From assembly GCA_963743285.1 (NCBI GenBank), contig CAVUPF010000009.1, positions 1-64,000 on the forward strand: DNA of 64,000 bases, read 5' to 3'. The DNA is from CAVUPF01 sp963743285. Its GTDB lineage: Bacteria; Actinomycetota; Thermoleophilia; Solirubrobacterales; 70-9. A program made the position numbers and the translations under genes. The number at the start of each line of letters is the position of its first letter. Position 1 is the first letter of the stretch. The notes beneath the pieces are model-generated. The model was not told where the DNA came from, did no database searches, and worked only from the letters and a program-made list of their open reading frames with translations. This document shows, piece by piece, positions 14,905 to 23,104 of the stretch.

Positions 14905-15651
14905 ATGCCGAAGAACCGTCGCAAACAGCTTGACAAGGCCTCAGCTCCAAAGCGGCCGAGTACCGCCACCCGCGTCCGCGAGCGCGTCAACGAGGCAGGC
15001 GAGCACTACTGGAAACACTCCGACTTTGAGGACCTGCCCGCCTCGGCGGTTGCGATGGCGCTCTCGCGTCTTGCCCGTGAGGGCGTCCTTCAGCGGGTGG
15101 GGAAGGGCGTCTACTACCGGCCGCGTCCCACCGCGTTCGGTCCAAGCATCCCCGCAGCGAGCGCGGTCGCTCCCCTGACGCTCCGTACCGCGCTTCACCC
15201 TGCCGGACTGAGCGCCGCCAACACCCTAGGCCTCAGCACCCAGAATCCTCCGCGGGGCGAGTACGCGACGCCGGCGCCCGGCCCGCCGCGGGCGTTTCGG
15301 AATGCCGTCGTCCACACCGGCCGCCCCGCAAGCCGGGTCGGCCTCTCGGCCGAGGAGGGAGCGATACTCGAGACGCTCCGCGAGCGTGCCCGAAACAGCG
15401 ACCTCTCGCCGCAGCGGACGATCCTGCGCCTACGGCGGCTGCTCGGAGATGACGGTCGTTTCATGAGGCTCGCGCGGGCGGCCCTGCACGAGCCGCCGCG
15501 GGTGCGGGCGATGCTCGGTGCGCTCGGCGAGGAGCTCGCCGCCCCGCCCGAGGAGCTCGCTCGACTGCGCGAGAGCCTCAACCCGCTCAGCCGCTTCGAC
15601 TTCGGGGCGCTTCGCTCCCTACGCTTCGCCAAGCATTGGCAGGCGAAGTGA
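14905..15651 (+). CDS. abiEi: AbiEi-like antitoxin / DUF6088 winged-helix protein
   Basis: 248 residues from ATG 14905, chosen because the promoter places the mRNA start at this codon. Residues 22-75 form the usual antitoxin winged helix: TRVRERVNEAGEHYWKHSDF, then ASAVAMALSRLAREGVLQRV and GKGVYYRPR. The remainder resembles the C-terminal domain of DUF6088/AbiEi proteins. Its stop overlaps the GTG of the toxin gene. Known of the family: type IV antitoxins repress their own operon and counter the nucleotidyltransferase toxin without binding it directly. Confidence 0.85.
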   Translation: MPKNRRKQLDKASAPKRPSTATRVRERVNEAGEHYWKHSDFEDLPASAVAMALSRLAREGVLQRVGKGVYYRPRPTAFGPSIPAASAVAPLTLRTALHPAGLSAANTLGLSTQNPPRGEYATPAPGPPRAFRNAVVHTGRPASRVGLSAEEGAILETLRERARNSDLSPQRTILRLRRLLGDDGRFMRLARAALHEPPRVRAMLGALGEELAAPPEELARLRESLNPLSRFDFGALRSLRFAKHWQAK

Positions 15652-16610
15652 GGCTCTTCGAACACGAGGACTTCCCCCAGGCGATCCTGCGCACGGCAGC
15701 CGAGCTGGGAGTCAGCGAGCAGTTCGTCGAGAAGGACTACTACGTCACCGAGATCCTGCGGATCGTCGCCGCGGAGCTCGGCGAGAAGGCGATGTTCAAG
15801 GGCGGCACCAGCCTCTCCAAGGGTTGGGGACTGATTACCCGCTTCTCTGAGGACATTGACCTCTTCGTCAATCCGGACTCCTTCGATCCGCGGCCGGGCA
15901 AGAACAAGCTAGACCGGATCCTCAAAGAACTCTCGGTCTCGGTCGAGAAGCACCCGGCGCTCGCCTGGCTCAAGGACGAGTGCGACACGATCGGCGGCCT
16001 CGGGCGCAGCGACCTCTTCGCCTATCGGTCGCAATTCGACACGCTGCCTGGCATTCGCGCCGCGGTTCGCTTCGAGCCCGGCATCCAGAGCGGCAGCTTT
16101 CCGAGCGAGGTCGTATCGATCACCTCGCTGGTCGGCCAGAATCTCGCTGAACACGGTGCCGGGCTGCTCGAGGACGCCGACGATCTTCACGGTTTCGAGA
16201 TGTCGCTGCTGCACTTCCGCCGCACCTTCGTCGAGAAGATGTTCGCCCTCCACGGCAAGGTGATTCGCCTCCGCGACGAAGGCCATCCGCTCGGCCGAGA
16301 CGCCCGGCACTACTCCGATCTGCAGGTTCTTGCCGGCCAGCACGAGGTGCGTGCGATGCTCGCCTCCCCGGAGTACGGGGAGATCCGCCGCGACTACGAC
16401 CGCAACAGCCGCGAGTTTTTCTCCACCAGCTATCGTCCTCCGGAGAACCTCTCCTTCGCCGAGAGCATCGCGCTCTTCCCCGCAGAGTCGCTGCGCCCCC
16501 GCTTGGAGGCCGAATACGAGGAGCAGTGCCAACTACTGTTCGCGAGCGCCGAGTACCCGAGCTTCGACGAAGTTCTCGCCGGCTTTGCCGAGATCCGACA
16601 GCTGCTCTGA
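15648..16610 (+). CDS. abiEii: AbiEii/AbiGii-type nucleotidyltransferase toxin
   Basis: 320 residues from the GTG at 15648, whose last bases overlap the antitoxin TGA; a TTG at 15636 is the alternative. The four family motifs are largely visible: FKGGTSLSKGWG (residues 50-61) and SEDIDLFV (67-74) carry the GS and D-x-D residues, VEKMFALHGK (about 190-200) the Lys-bearing motif, and RHYSDLQVL (about 215) the fourth with its Asp. Length agrees with AbiEii proteins. With abiEi this is a complete type IV toxin-antitoxin pair, typical of phage defence islands. Confidence 0.9.
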   Translation: MRLFEHEDFPQAILRTAAELGVSEQFVEKDYYVTEILRIVAAELGEKAMFKGGTSLSKGWGLITRFSEDIDLFVNPDSFDPRPGKNKLDRILKELSVSVEKHPALAWLKDECDTIGGLGRSDLFAYRSQFDTLPGIRAAVRFEPGIQSGSFPSEVVSITSLVGQNLAEHGAGLLEDADDLHGFEMSLLHFRRTFVEKMFALHGKVIRLRDEGHPLGRDARHYSDLQVLAGQHEVRAMLASPEYGEIRRDYDRNSREFFSTSYRPPENLSFAESIALFPAESLRPRLEAEYEEQCQLLFASAEYPSFDEVLAGFAEIRQLL

Positions 16611-16641
16611 TGGCTACCACTCGAACTTTCCGCCGAAGTTT

Positions 16642-16665
16642 CGTTCCCTACTACGTTCCCTAGAG
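16642..16665 (+). repeat. Tandem CGTTCCCTA motif, copy 3
   Basis: Two CGTTCCCTA units spaced by 3 bases, nearly identical to copy 2 (TAC replaces TTA context), 58 bp before att copy 3 and about 30 bp after the AbiEii gene. The following CAAATTTG-type bases are also shared loosely with element A's right end. Confidence 0.6.
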
Positions 16666-16723
16666 GAGCTTAGCCCCCCAAATTTGGCTTGCCAGAGGCC
16701 AGAGCGGTCAAATTCACGAGGCG

Positions 16724-16771
16724 ACCGGTCTCCAAAACCGGGGATTCCGGGTTCGAGTCCTGGCTGCCCCG
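16724..16771 (+). repeat. Attachment-site repeat copy 3 (partial tRNA-Trp, right junction)
   Basis: 48 bases match copy 1 with one substitution (A to G at 16749, in the T-arm). The following bases diverge from copies 1 and 2, but a degenerate version of the hairpin found after the intact tRNA occurs at 16797-16823. This is the likely right junction (attR) with host sequence beyond it. Confidence 0.82.
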
Positions 16772-16796
16772 CTCGATGCGGCTGGCTCGAGGAGCC

Positions 16797-16823
16797 GCAA
16801 TTACGCTCTGTGAACGGGATTGC
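16797..16823 (+). repeat. Degenerate copy of the tRNA-Trp downstream hairpin
   Basis: GCAATTACGCTC-TGT-GAACGGGATTGC resembles the perfect hairpin at 10812-10838 but has arm mismatches. It follows att copy 3, as the other follows the intact tRNA, and marks the original or an older 3' flank of tRNA-Trp. Confidence 0.6.
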
Positions 16824-16986
16824 GGGGGCCTCGTCGATCTACCGCAGCTCGCGATGATCGAGCGCTCTAGATGACCAGCCCTCGGTATCGGCCACCACCA
16901 TCAGCCTGAACACATCAATGGCCTCACGGGCATTCGGACTCGGACCGACCACACGACCGCTGCATGGCCTCTCCATACTTCCGCCC

Positions 16987-17373
16987 ATGCACCGGGTCAT
17001 CGACGCGATGAATGTGATCGGCAGCCGCCCCGACGGCTGGTGGCGGGATCGCCATGCCGCGATCCACCGCTTGGTCGGCCAGCTCGATCACTGGGCCGCT
17101 CAAGTCGACGAGCACATCACTGTCGTTCTTGAGCAGCCGCCTTCACGACCGCTTCCTGCCGAGCAGGTCGAGATCGCCTGCGCACCACAGCCTGGTCCCA
17201 ACTCTGCCGATGAGGAGATCGTTCGCCGTCTTGATGGTTGGCTCGCTGACTCGGAGGTGACCGTGGTCACCTCCGATCGCGATCTCGCCGAGCGAGTCCG
17301 CTCCCTCGGCGCCATTGTTGAACCCGCGACAGCGTTCCGCGCCCGACTTGAGGCGAGGGGAGAGGTTGCCTAG
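16987..17373 (+). CDS. NYN/PIN-like domain protein, putative RNase
   Basis: 128 residues from ATG 16987; the upstream open frame is ignored because the NYN fold begins precisely with HRVIDAMNVIGSRPDGWW. Acidic residues expected for metal-dependent nucleic acid cleavage are present: D in VIDAMNV, ADEEIVRRL near residue 78, and VVTSDRDLAERV near residue 100. It is the first gene beyond the right junction of element B, so it belongs to the host backbone. It stands alone. The family includes YacP-like RNases; the substrate is unknown. Confidence 0.8.
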   Translation: MHRVIDAMNVIGSRPDGWWRDRHAAIHRLVGQLDHWAAQVDEHITVVLEQPPSRPLPAEQVEIACAPQPGPNSADEEIVRRLDGWLADSEVTVVTSDRDLAERVRSLGAIVEPATAFRARLEARGEVA

Positions 17374-17726
17374 CGGGCCGCGGCGATCTGCCCTGAGCGC
17401 CTAAGCACCGGCTCCGTCAGCCTCTTGTAGAGCAACTCTGGCACCCGCTCTGCGCTATATCGAGATTTCCTCCGGGGTTGCCGCGATGCCTGACCGATCA
17501 ACGTCAAGTGCTGTTTGCTACCGAACTGGCTCATAGCGGGCCAACGATGAAAGCGCCAGCAGAACCGCCCACCAGGTCATGAGAACGCTTACCTCGCCGC
17601 CGTCTTTGCCAAGCGTCGGGCGGAGGTAGAAAGAGTCACCGACAAGTATCGCGACCGTCTTTAGCGCCACTGATCGGAAACTTGATGCGGTGCGGGCGCG
17701 GCTCGTCAGCGGGGTACGCTGAGAGC
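17374..17726. other. Intergenic stretch, nothing recognised
   Basis: About 350 bases separate the NYN gene from the hydrolase-cyclase. I see no convincing coding frame, tRNA or strong hairpin. Confidence 0.5.
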
Positions 17727-19189
17727 GTGCAGCAGCCGGAAACCCGCTACACGGTGCGGCCGGACGGGGTCAGTATCGCCTACCAGGTCTGGGGCGCGGG
17801 TCCGGTCGACCTGCTCTACGCGCCCGGCTTCATCTCGCACCTCGACCTCTTGTGGGCCGATCCGGGCTACACGCGGTTCTTCACCAGGCTGGGATCGGTC
17901 GCCCGCGTGATCGCCTACGACAAGCCGGGGACGGGCTGCTCGGACCCGATCCCCCACGTTCCCTCGCTCGAGGAGCGCATGGAGGACATCCGCTACGTGC
18001 TTGACGCCGCCGGCAGCGAGCGGGCGGTGGTAATGGGCTTCTCCGAGGGCGGGCCCGCATGCGCGCTGCTTGCCGCGAGCGCGCCGGAGCGGGTCGTATC
18101 GCTGATCCTCTACGGCTCCTTCGCGGCCGGGGGAAACAGAGAAACGCCGACCCCGAGGTGCACGAGCACTGGGAGGCGGCCGGGAACCAGCTCCTCGAAG
18201 ACGTCGTGGCGCACTGGGGAACGGGGAGGAGCCTTGACCTCTTCGCCCCCAGCGCGGCGAGTCGTTTCCAGCGCCGGCTCGCCGGCGGCTTCGAGCGTGC
18301 CGCGGCCAGTCCGGGGATGGTCCAGGCGCTGATCGACGCTGTAGAGCGGATCGACGTGCGCGACGTCCTGCCGAGCATCCGGGTCCCGGCGCTCGTCCTT
18401 CACCGCAGCGGCGATGCGATACCGATCCAGGCCGGTCGGGAGCTCGCGGAGTTGATTCCCGGCGCGCGCTTCGTCGAGCTGCCGGGTCGCGACCACGCCT
18501 TCTGGTTCGGGGACCAAGGCACGATCGCGGAGGAAGTCGAAGGCTTCGTGACCGGAGGCCACGGGACGGCGTCGGTTGAGCGCGCTCTCGCGACACTCTT
18601 GTTCACCGACATCGTCGACTCGACGCGGCGCGCCGCCAAGCTCGGCGACGGGGCCTGGCGCCCCCTGCTCGAGCGCCATAACGCCACCGTCCGCGACAGC
18701 GTCGAGCGCTTCGGCGGTCGCGTCGTCAAGCTGCTTGGCGACGGCACGCTGGCGGCGTTCGAGAGTCCCGCCAGCGCGGTCCGTTGCGGCATGGAGCTGT
18801 GCGACTCGCTCGCCTCGCTCGGCCTGCCGGTCCGCGCCGGGGTGCATACGGGAGAGTGCGAGCTGATCGGCGAGGATCTGGGCGGCGTGGCCGTCCACAT
18901 CGGCGCCCGCGTGGGCGCCGCGGCGGGACCTGGAGAGGTCCTCGTCTCCTCGACCGTGGCGGAGCTGGTGATGGGCTCGGGGCTGTACTTCGAGGAGCGC
19001 GGCAGCCACGAGCTGAAGGGCGTGCCGGGCCGGTGGCGCCTGCTGGCTGTCACCCACGAAGGCGATCCGGCCCCGATGCAGTCGGAGCCGATGCCGCCCC
19101 GACTCGGCGATCGCGCCCTCGAGCGCGTGGCGCGCAGCTTCCCGGGCGCCGTGCGCGCCGCGACGCGCGTCGCCGGGCGGAGCGGTTAG
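17727..19189 (+). pseudogene. Alpha/beta hydrolase-adenylate cyclase fusion, one frameshift
   Basis: The GTG at 17727 begins QQPETRYTVRPDGVSIAYQ, an alpha/beta hydrolase domain with the nucleophile elbow VMGFSEGGP. At about 18131-18136, in a GGGGG-AAA tract, the frame is lost and resumes one phase over: the hydrolase ends with VLHRSGD and the FGDQ-type lid, then a class III cyclase domain begins with ATLLFTDIVDSTRRAAKLGD and includes LLGDGTLAAFES and AGVHTGECE. One missing base in the homopolymer explains everything. Hydrolase-cyclase fusions are common in actinobacteria. Either a sequencing error or a recent pseudogene. Confidence 0.85.
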
Positions 19190-19248
19190 GCAGCCGGACG
19201 CCATGGCCGGCGCCCCATAAAGGCACGATGCGACCCTCCGCTGCTCGC

Positions 19249-19530
19249 TTACTGCACCGCCTTCTTCAGCTCCGCTCCCGCACTGAACTTCGGCACCCGT
19301 TTGGCCGCAATCTGAATCGTTTCGCCGGTCTGGGGGTTGCGGCCCTGACGCGCCTCCCGCTGAGCTGCGGAGAACTTCCCGAAGCCGGTCAGCCGCACCT
19401 CGTTGCCAGCGGCGATCTGCTTCGTGATCTCCTCCAGCGTGGCTTCGACCGCTGCCTTGGCCTGACTGTTCTGCAGGCCGCTCCGCCCCGCTACTGCGCG
19501 TGCGAACTCATCCTTGTTGATGATTTCCAT
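19249..19530 (-). CDS. HU-family nucleoid DNA-binding protein
   Basis: A 93-residue HU protein from the ATG at 19530, preceded by GGAGG at a proper distance; the longer open frame upstream is not used. EIINKDEFARAVA opens the helical body, GFGKFSAAQREARQGRNPQTG forms the beta arm with the NPQTG tip, and KRVPKFSAGAELKKAV closes it. HU dimers bend and compact DNA. There is no basic C-terminal tail as in mycobacterial HupB. Confidence 0.95.
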   Translation of the reverse strand: MEIINKDEFARAVAGRSGLQNSQAKAAVEATLEEITKQIAAGNEVRLTGFGKFSAAQREARQGRNPQTGETIQIAAKRVPKFSAGAELKKAVQ

Positions 19531-19660
19531 GCTGCCTCCAAGTCCGTTGTCGATCCGTCGTTGCGGACTTTCGCCGCGCACCGTACCTCCTGGAAAGGTC
19601 GGTCCCACTCGTCGGCCCTGATTCCGGCTCGACAAATGAGGACCGCCTAATGTCAAGGCC

Positions 19661-19855
19661 ATGGCCGAGCCACTGCTCATCACCTTGACCCGCTGGGAGG
19701 CGGGCGGGGCGATCTGGCGGGCCAAGTCGGTCGCTGGGGGGAGGGCCGTAGTCGAGCTCCTCACCTGCCACGGCGAGCTGGTCGAGGAGCTGTGCTCTGA
19801 TGACCCTGAGTTGCTGCGCTACCTCGCCAGCCATCCCCGCTCGGACCCGGACTAG
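19661..19855 (+). CDS. Hypothetical small protein
   Basis: 64 residues from ATG 19661, beginning AEPLLITLTRWEAGGAIWRA and with a mixed charged/hydrophobic composition. It is divergent from the HU gene with 130 bp between. No family recognised and no hydrophobic segment; codon positions show the strong third-position GC of real genes here, which is the main reason to include it. Confidence 0.45.
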   Translation: MAEPLLITLTRWEAGGAIWRAKSVAGGRAVVELLTCHGELVEELCSDDPELLRYLASHPRSDPD

Positions 19856-20104
19856 CTGTCTCCCCGGGGAACCTGTCGGTATGAGAACGGCCGCGCGGAG
19901 ACGCCGGCCCCGCCCGTCCACCGCCTGCTCTCACCTCTTCGCTTGGGCTCTTCCTTCGGTGGTCGTTGGGGGTCGGCACCACATCCTTCCTGCCGGGCCA
20001 CGGACCCAAGCGCTGACGGTGATCCACGAAAGCGGCGCACTCCAATCCTTCAACGATGGGCCAGGAAGTAGCCTCCCAGGCGGTAGCTAGCGAAGGGAGA
20101 CTCG

Positions 20105-20527
20105 ATGTTTTCGTGGTTTGCCGAGAAGATGATCGCCCGCAACATGAAGTCGATCCGTACCGGGGATATCGGGCCGGCCCTGGCGATGGACGCGGACGAC
20201 ATCAGGTTCACCTTCCCCGGCGACAACTCGTTTGCGCCGGGGGCGAATGACAAGCGGGAGCACGAGCAGTGGCTCAACCGCTTTGTCAGCCTTGGACTGC
20301 AGATCTATCCCGACCAGGTGATCCTCAAGGGCCTCCCGTGGCACCAGACGATCTGCGTCCGTGGTCACGTTCACCTCGACGACCCCAAGGACGGGTGCAA
20401 CTACGACAATCGCTACGTGATTTGGGGCCGGATCGCCTGGGGGAAGCTGCGCGAGTATGAGGTCTACGAGGACACCGAAAAGAGCAGGAAGCTCGACGAA
20501 TACCTGGCGAGCGTCGGGAAGGCGTAG
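20105..20527 (+). CDS. SnoaL/NTF2-like protein
   Basis: A 140-residue protein of the NTF2 fold: an N-terminal helix pair (FSWFAEKMIARNMKSIRTGD), then DDIRFTFPGDNSFA, EQWLNRFVSLG and alternating strands to the end. Such proteins are small-molecule binding or isomerase-like; no catalytic set can be assigned. It precedes the acylphosphatase-phosphoesterase gene by 15 bp on the same strand, so they may be cotranscribed. An AGGGAGA-type ribosome site lies just before the ATG. Confidence 0.75.
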   Translation: MFSWFAEKMIARNMKSIRTGDIGPALAMDADDIRFTFPGDNSFAPGANDKREHEQWLNRFVSLGLQIYPDQVILKGLPWHQTICVRGHVHLDDPKDGCNYDNRYVIWGRIAWGKLREYEVYEDTEKSRKLDEYLASVGKA

Positions 20528-20542
20528 CGAACGGACCCGGCC

Positions 20543-21304
20543 GTGACTGAACTGGTGGGCAGGGAGGCGGCGGTGCGCGCAATCGTGCAGGGGGAGGTGC
20601 AGGGCGTCGCATATCGCGACGCGACGCTGCGGCGAGCCCTTCGGCTCGGAGTGATGGGCTGGGTGCGCAACGCCCAGGACGGCAGCGTCCACGTCCACGC
20701 CGAGGGACCCGAGCGGAAGGTCAAGGAACTGGTGGCCTTCCTGCACGTGGGGCCACCAGGCGCACGGGTCAGCGATGTGGCGATCGAGTCCGTGAAAGTC
20801 GAGGGGCACGAGCAGTTCGCGATCCGCGGCGTCAGCGCCGGTGTTTTCGTTGTCCAGGAGCACGCCGCCACCGCCCATCACTTTGACCTGCGCTTGGAGG
20901 TTGGCGGGGTGATGCGCTCGTGGGCGGTCCCAAAGGGCCCTTCGTTGGATCCCGTCGTCAAGCGCCTTGCCGTAGAGGTCGGCGACCACGCGATCGCCAA
21001 CAACTCCTTTGAGGGCATAATCGGAGACGGTCGCGTGATCGTCTGGGATCACGGACGCTATGAGCAGGGTGGCCGGGTCGCATGGCCACAGGCGCTCGAA
21101 CGCGGCCACGCCGTGTTCGTCCTGCATGGGGAAAAGCTCCGCGGCGGCTTTGCCCTGCAGCGCACCCGCCCCGGTAAGAAGGCTCAGTGGCTGCTGATCA
21201 AGCGCCGTGATGAGCACGCGCGCCCAGGCTCAGACGTGGTCGCAGAAGATCCGCATTCGGTAATCAGTCGTAGCACGCTCGATCGGCTCTTCCGAGACGA
21301 CTGA
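20543..21304 (+). CDS. Acylphosphatase fused to a LigD-type 3'-phosphoesterase domain
   Basis: 253 residues with two domains. Residues 11-92 are an acylphosphatase: QGEVQGVAYR places the catalytic Arg at 25 and GWVRN the catalytic Asn at 43, both intact. Residues 100-253 are the phosphoesterase domain otherwise found in DNA ligase D: VVQEHAATAHHFDLRLE gives H107, H113, D115 and R117, followed by SWAVPKGP, VGDHAI (H149) and WLLIKRRD. Known of families: acylphosphatase splits acyl phosphates; the phosphoesterase trims 3' ends during double-strand break repair. No Ku or ligase is nearby. The fusion has no obvious precedent I can name. Confidence 0.88.
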   Translation: MTELVGREAAVRAIVQGEVQGVAYRDATLRRALRLGVMGWVRNAQDGSVHVHAEGPERKVKELVAFLHVGPPGARVSDVAIESVKVEGHEQFAIRGVSAGVFVVQEHAATAHHFDLRLEVGGVMRSWAVPKGPSLDPVVKRLAVEVGDHAIANNSFEGIIGDGRVIVWDHGRYEQGGRVAWPQALERGHAVFVLHGEKLRGGFALQRTRPGKKAQWLLIKRRDEHARPGSDVVAEDPHSVISRSTLDRLFRDD

Positions 21305-21795
21305 CCCCAGACTCAGCCTGGCTGGTGCCACGATTGGTAAATTCGGCCGATAGGGTGTCCTTCATTGTTCTCGGAGCCGCCCCGTCGCTGGCGTCTCGCC
21401 AAAGGCCGGCCTCGTATTCATGGGGGGGCTAGGGGGGCGTTTGTGCGGCAAGAGCGGTCGCGGCTGGCCGTGGCAGGGGGTGAGCTTCTGAAGCTTCGGG
21501 CGGGCCTATCGGGGCCGGACAGGCTCAGATTGCCCAGCTCAACTCAACTCCGCCACTCGCCCCGCCAGGTCCCAAGGCCTGACCGGGCCAAGGGCGGCCT
21601 CGCCTAGCCAAGCTTCACTAGCCCTTCCGAACCCATGGCCATGCCTATCCGGCTCATGCCCCCGCCTAGACGCGGGCCTGGGCAGGGGTTGGGGCTAAGG
21701 TAGGTAGGTAAGGAGCGGGGGTGGCGTCGGTGGACGGCTTGGGATCCATGCCGACCGATGGGGACTACCGTGCCGCTGCCATCTTCCCTCGGGGG
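21305..21795. other. Intergenic stretch, nothing recognised
   Basis: About 490 bases between the fusion gene and the convergent YVTN gene. Short open frames exist but have no family features or start signals. A GGTAGGTAGGTAAGGA run occurs near 21700-21716. A short string resembling GGCAAGGGCGGCCTC also appears near the IS3 remnant at 24.6 kb. Confidence 0.4.
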
Positions 21796-22821
21796 TCACC
21801 TTGGTGCGCGGGACGAGGGAATCGCGATCGCAGAGGGCCCTTTGCCGACCCGGATCGGCGTACCAAGCAACTGGTTGGTGTGGGTGTCGATCACCGAGAT
21901 GGTGTCTAAGTCGTAATTGGCGACGTAGGCGGTCTTGCCGTCTGAGGTGATCGCGATCGCGCTCGGTTGTTTGCCGGTCCGGATCGGTGCACCCACCACC
22001 TGGTTGGTCTGGGTATCGATCACCGAGACGTTCTTTGACAAGAAGTTGATGACGTAGGCGGCCCTGCCGTCGGGGGTGATCGCGATCGAGTTCGGGCCTT
22101 GGCCGACCTTGATCGGTGCACCCACCACCTGGTTGGTCTGGGTGTCGATCACCGAGATGGTGTCTAAGCCGTAATTGGCGACGTAGGCGGTTGTGCCGTT
22201 GGGGCTGATTGCGATCGCGCCCGGTTCCTTGCCGACGCTGATCGAACCCACCACGCTGTTGGTTTTGGTGTCGATCACCGAGATGGCACCTGAGAGGAAG
22301 TTTGCTACGTAGGCGGCCTTGCCGTCGGGCGCGATCGCGATCGCTTGCGGGAATCCGCCGACCTTGATCGGCGCACCCACCACTTGGTCGCTCTTGGTGT
22401 CGATCACCGCGATGTTGTTTGAGCTGCCGTTGACTACGTAGGCCGTCTTGCCGTCGGGGCTGAGCGCGATCGCGTTCGGTTTGACGCCCACTCTATTCGA
22501 GCCCACGACCCTCCCGGTTTGGGTTTCGATCAGCCGGACTCTGCTCCAGTAGTCTCCGTTGCGGCCGAAGAATTCGTTAATGACGTAGGCGATCTTGCCG
22601 TTGGGGCTGATCGCGACCGCATGCGGGCCTTCACCGACGCTGATCGAACCCACCCCGCGGTTGGTTTTGGCGTCGATCACCGAGAGGGTGCCTGAGAGGT
22701 AGTTTGCCACGTAGGCGTCCTGGGCGAGGGCGCTCGCGGCCGGGGGGGCCAGGCACAGCGTCAGCACCAGAAGGAGCCGAAGCCTACGGCTTGACCTTCG
22801 CTGATTGCTTCGGTTCCGCAT
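21796..22821 (-). CDS. Secreted YVTN-type beta-propeller protein
   Basis: A 341-residue protein with an Arg-rich N-terminus and signal peptide (RLLLVLTLCLAPPAASALA, residues about 15-33). About seven repeats of roughly 42-45 residues follow, each with the pattern AYVANY...SVIDT.TN.VVG.I.VG..P.AIAI.PDGK, forming a surface or periplasmic propeller. The function is unknown; such propellers bind proteins or redox cofactors. Repeats are highly similar at DNA level too (CACCACCTGGTTGGTCTGGG recurs), so copy-number changes by recombination are likely. Confidence 0.88.
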   Translation of the reverse strand: MRNRSNQRRSSRRLRLLLVLTLCLAPPAASALAQDAYVANYLSGTLSVIDAKTNRGVGSISVGEGPHAVAISPNGKIAYVINEFFGRNGDYWSRVRLIETQTGRVVGSNRVGVKPNAIALSPDGKTAYVVNGSSNNIAVIDTKSDQVVGAPIKVGGFPQAIAIAPDGKAAYVANFLSGAISVIDTKTNSVVGSISVGKEPGAIAISPNGTTAYVANYGLDTISVIDTQTNQVVGAPIKVGQGPNSIAITPDGRAAYVINFLSKNVSVIDTQTNQVVGAPIRTGKQPSAIAITSDGKTAYVANYDLDTISVIDTHTNQLLGTPIRVGKGPSAIAIPSSRAPR

Positions 22822-23104
22822 GGCTATTCGCTATCCCCGCTTCTAACTCAGCAAGGCTACCGCGGATCCGATCCAATCACGCCGAGAACGGCCAACCCCT
22901 GGTGAGCCCATGGGCATCGGTTTAAATATGTCTTCTCAGGCGTGGGTGGCAAATCGACGATCAAGTCTCATGACCGCAGCCCCGGCTCGCCAATGAGGTA
23001 GTCGGGCCTGGCTTGATCCCTCCATGCTGAAGCAGGAGGACGGCGTGCAGCTTTTCTGTTTCAAGGTCCGAGAACCCTGAGACCTGTTTGCTTTCCTGCC
23101 CCAC

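Larger units (their letters stand above)
12954..16723. mobile_element. Putative integrated element B at tRNA-Trp, no integrase
   Basis: The segment lies between att copies 2 and 3. It shares with element A the first bases of the left end (GGCGTTTGGCT at 12955-12965) and the GTTCCCTA repeat near the right end. The left end is interrupted by an IS630-type transposase fragment. Cargo is a HEPN-like protein and an AbiE toxin-antitoxin pair. As in element A, no integrase is present. Confidence 0.62.

Noticed and set aside
21365..21607. 80-codon open frame in the 21.3-21.8 kb gap
   Set aside because: No start signal, no domain and atypical composition compared with neighbours.
22000..22700. CRISPR-like spacing of repeated DNA
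   Set aside because: The repeats encode the YVTN propeller blades in frame and vary between copies, so they are protein repeats.
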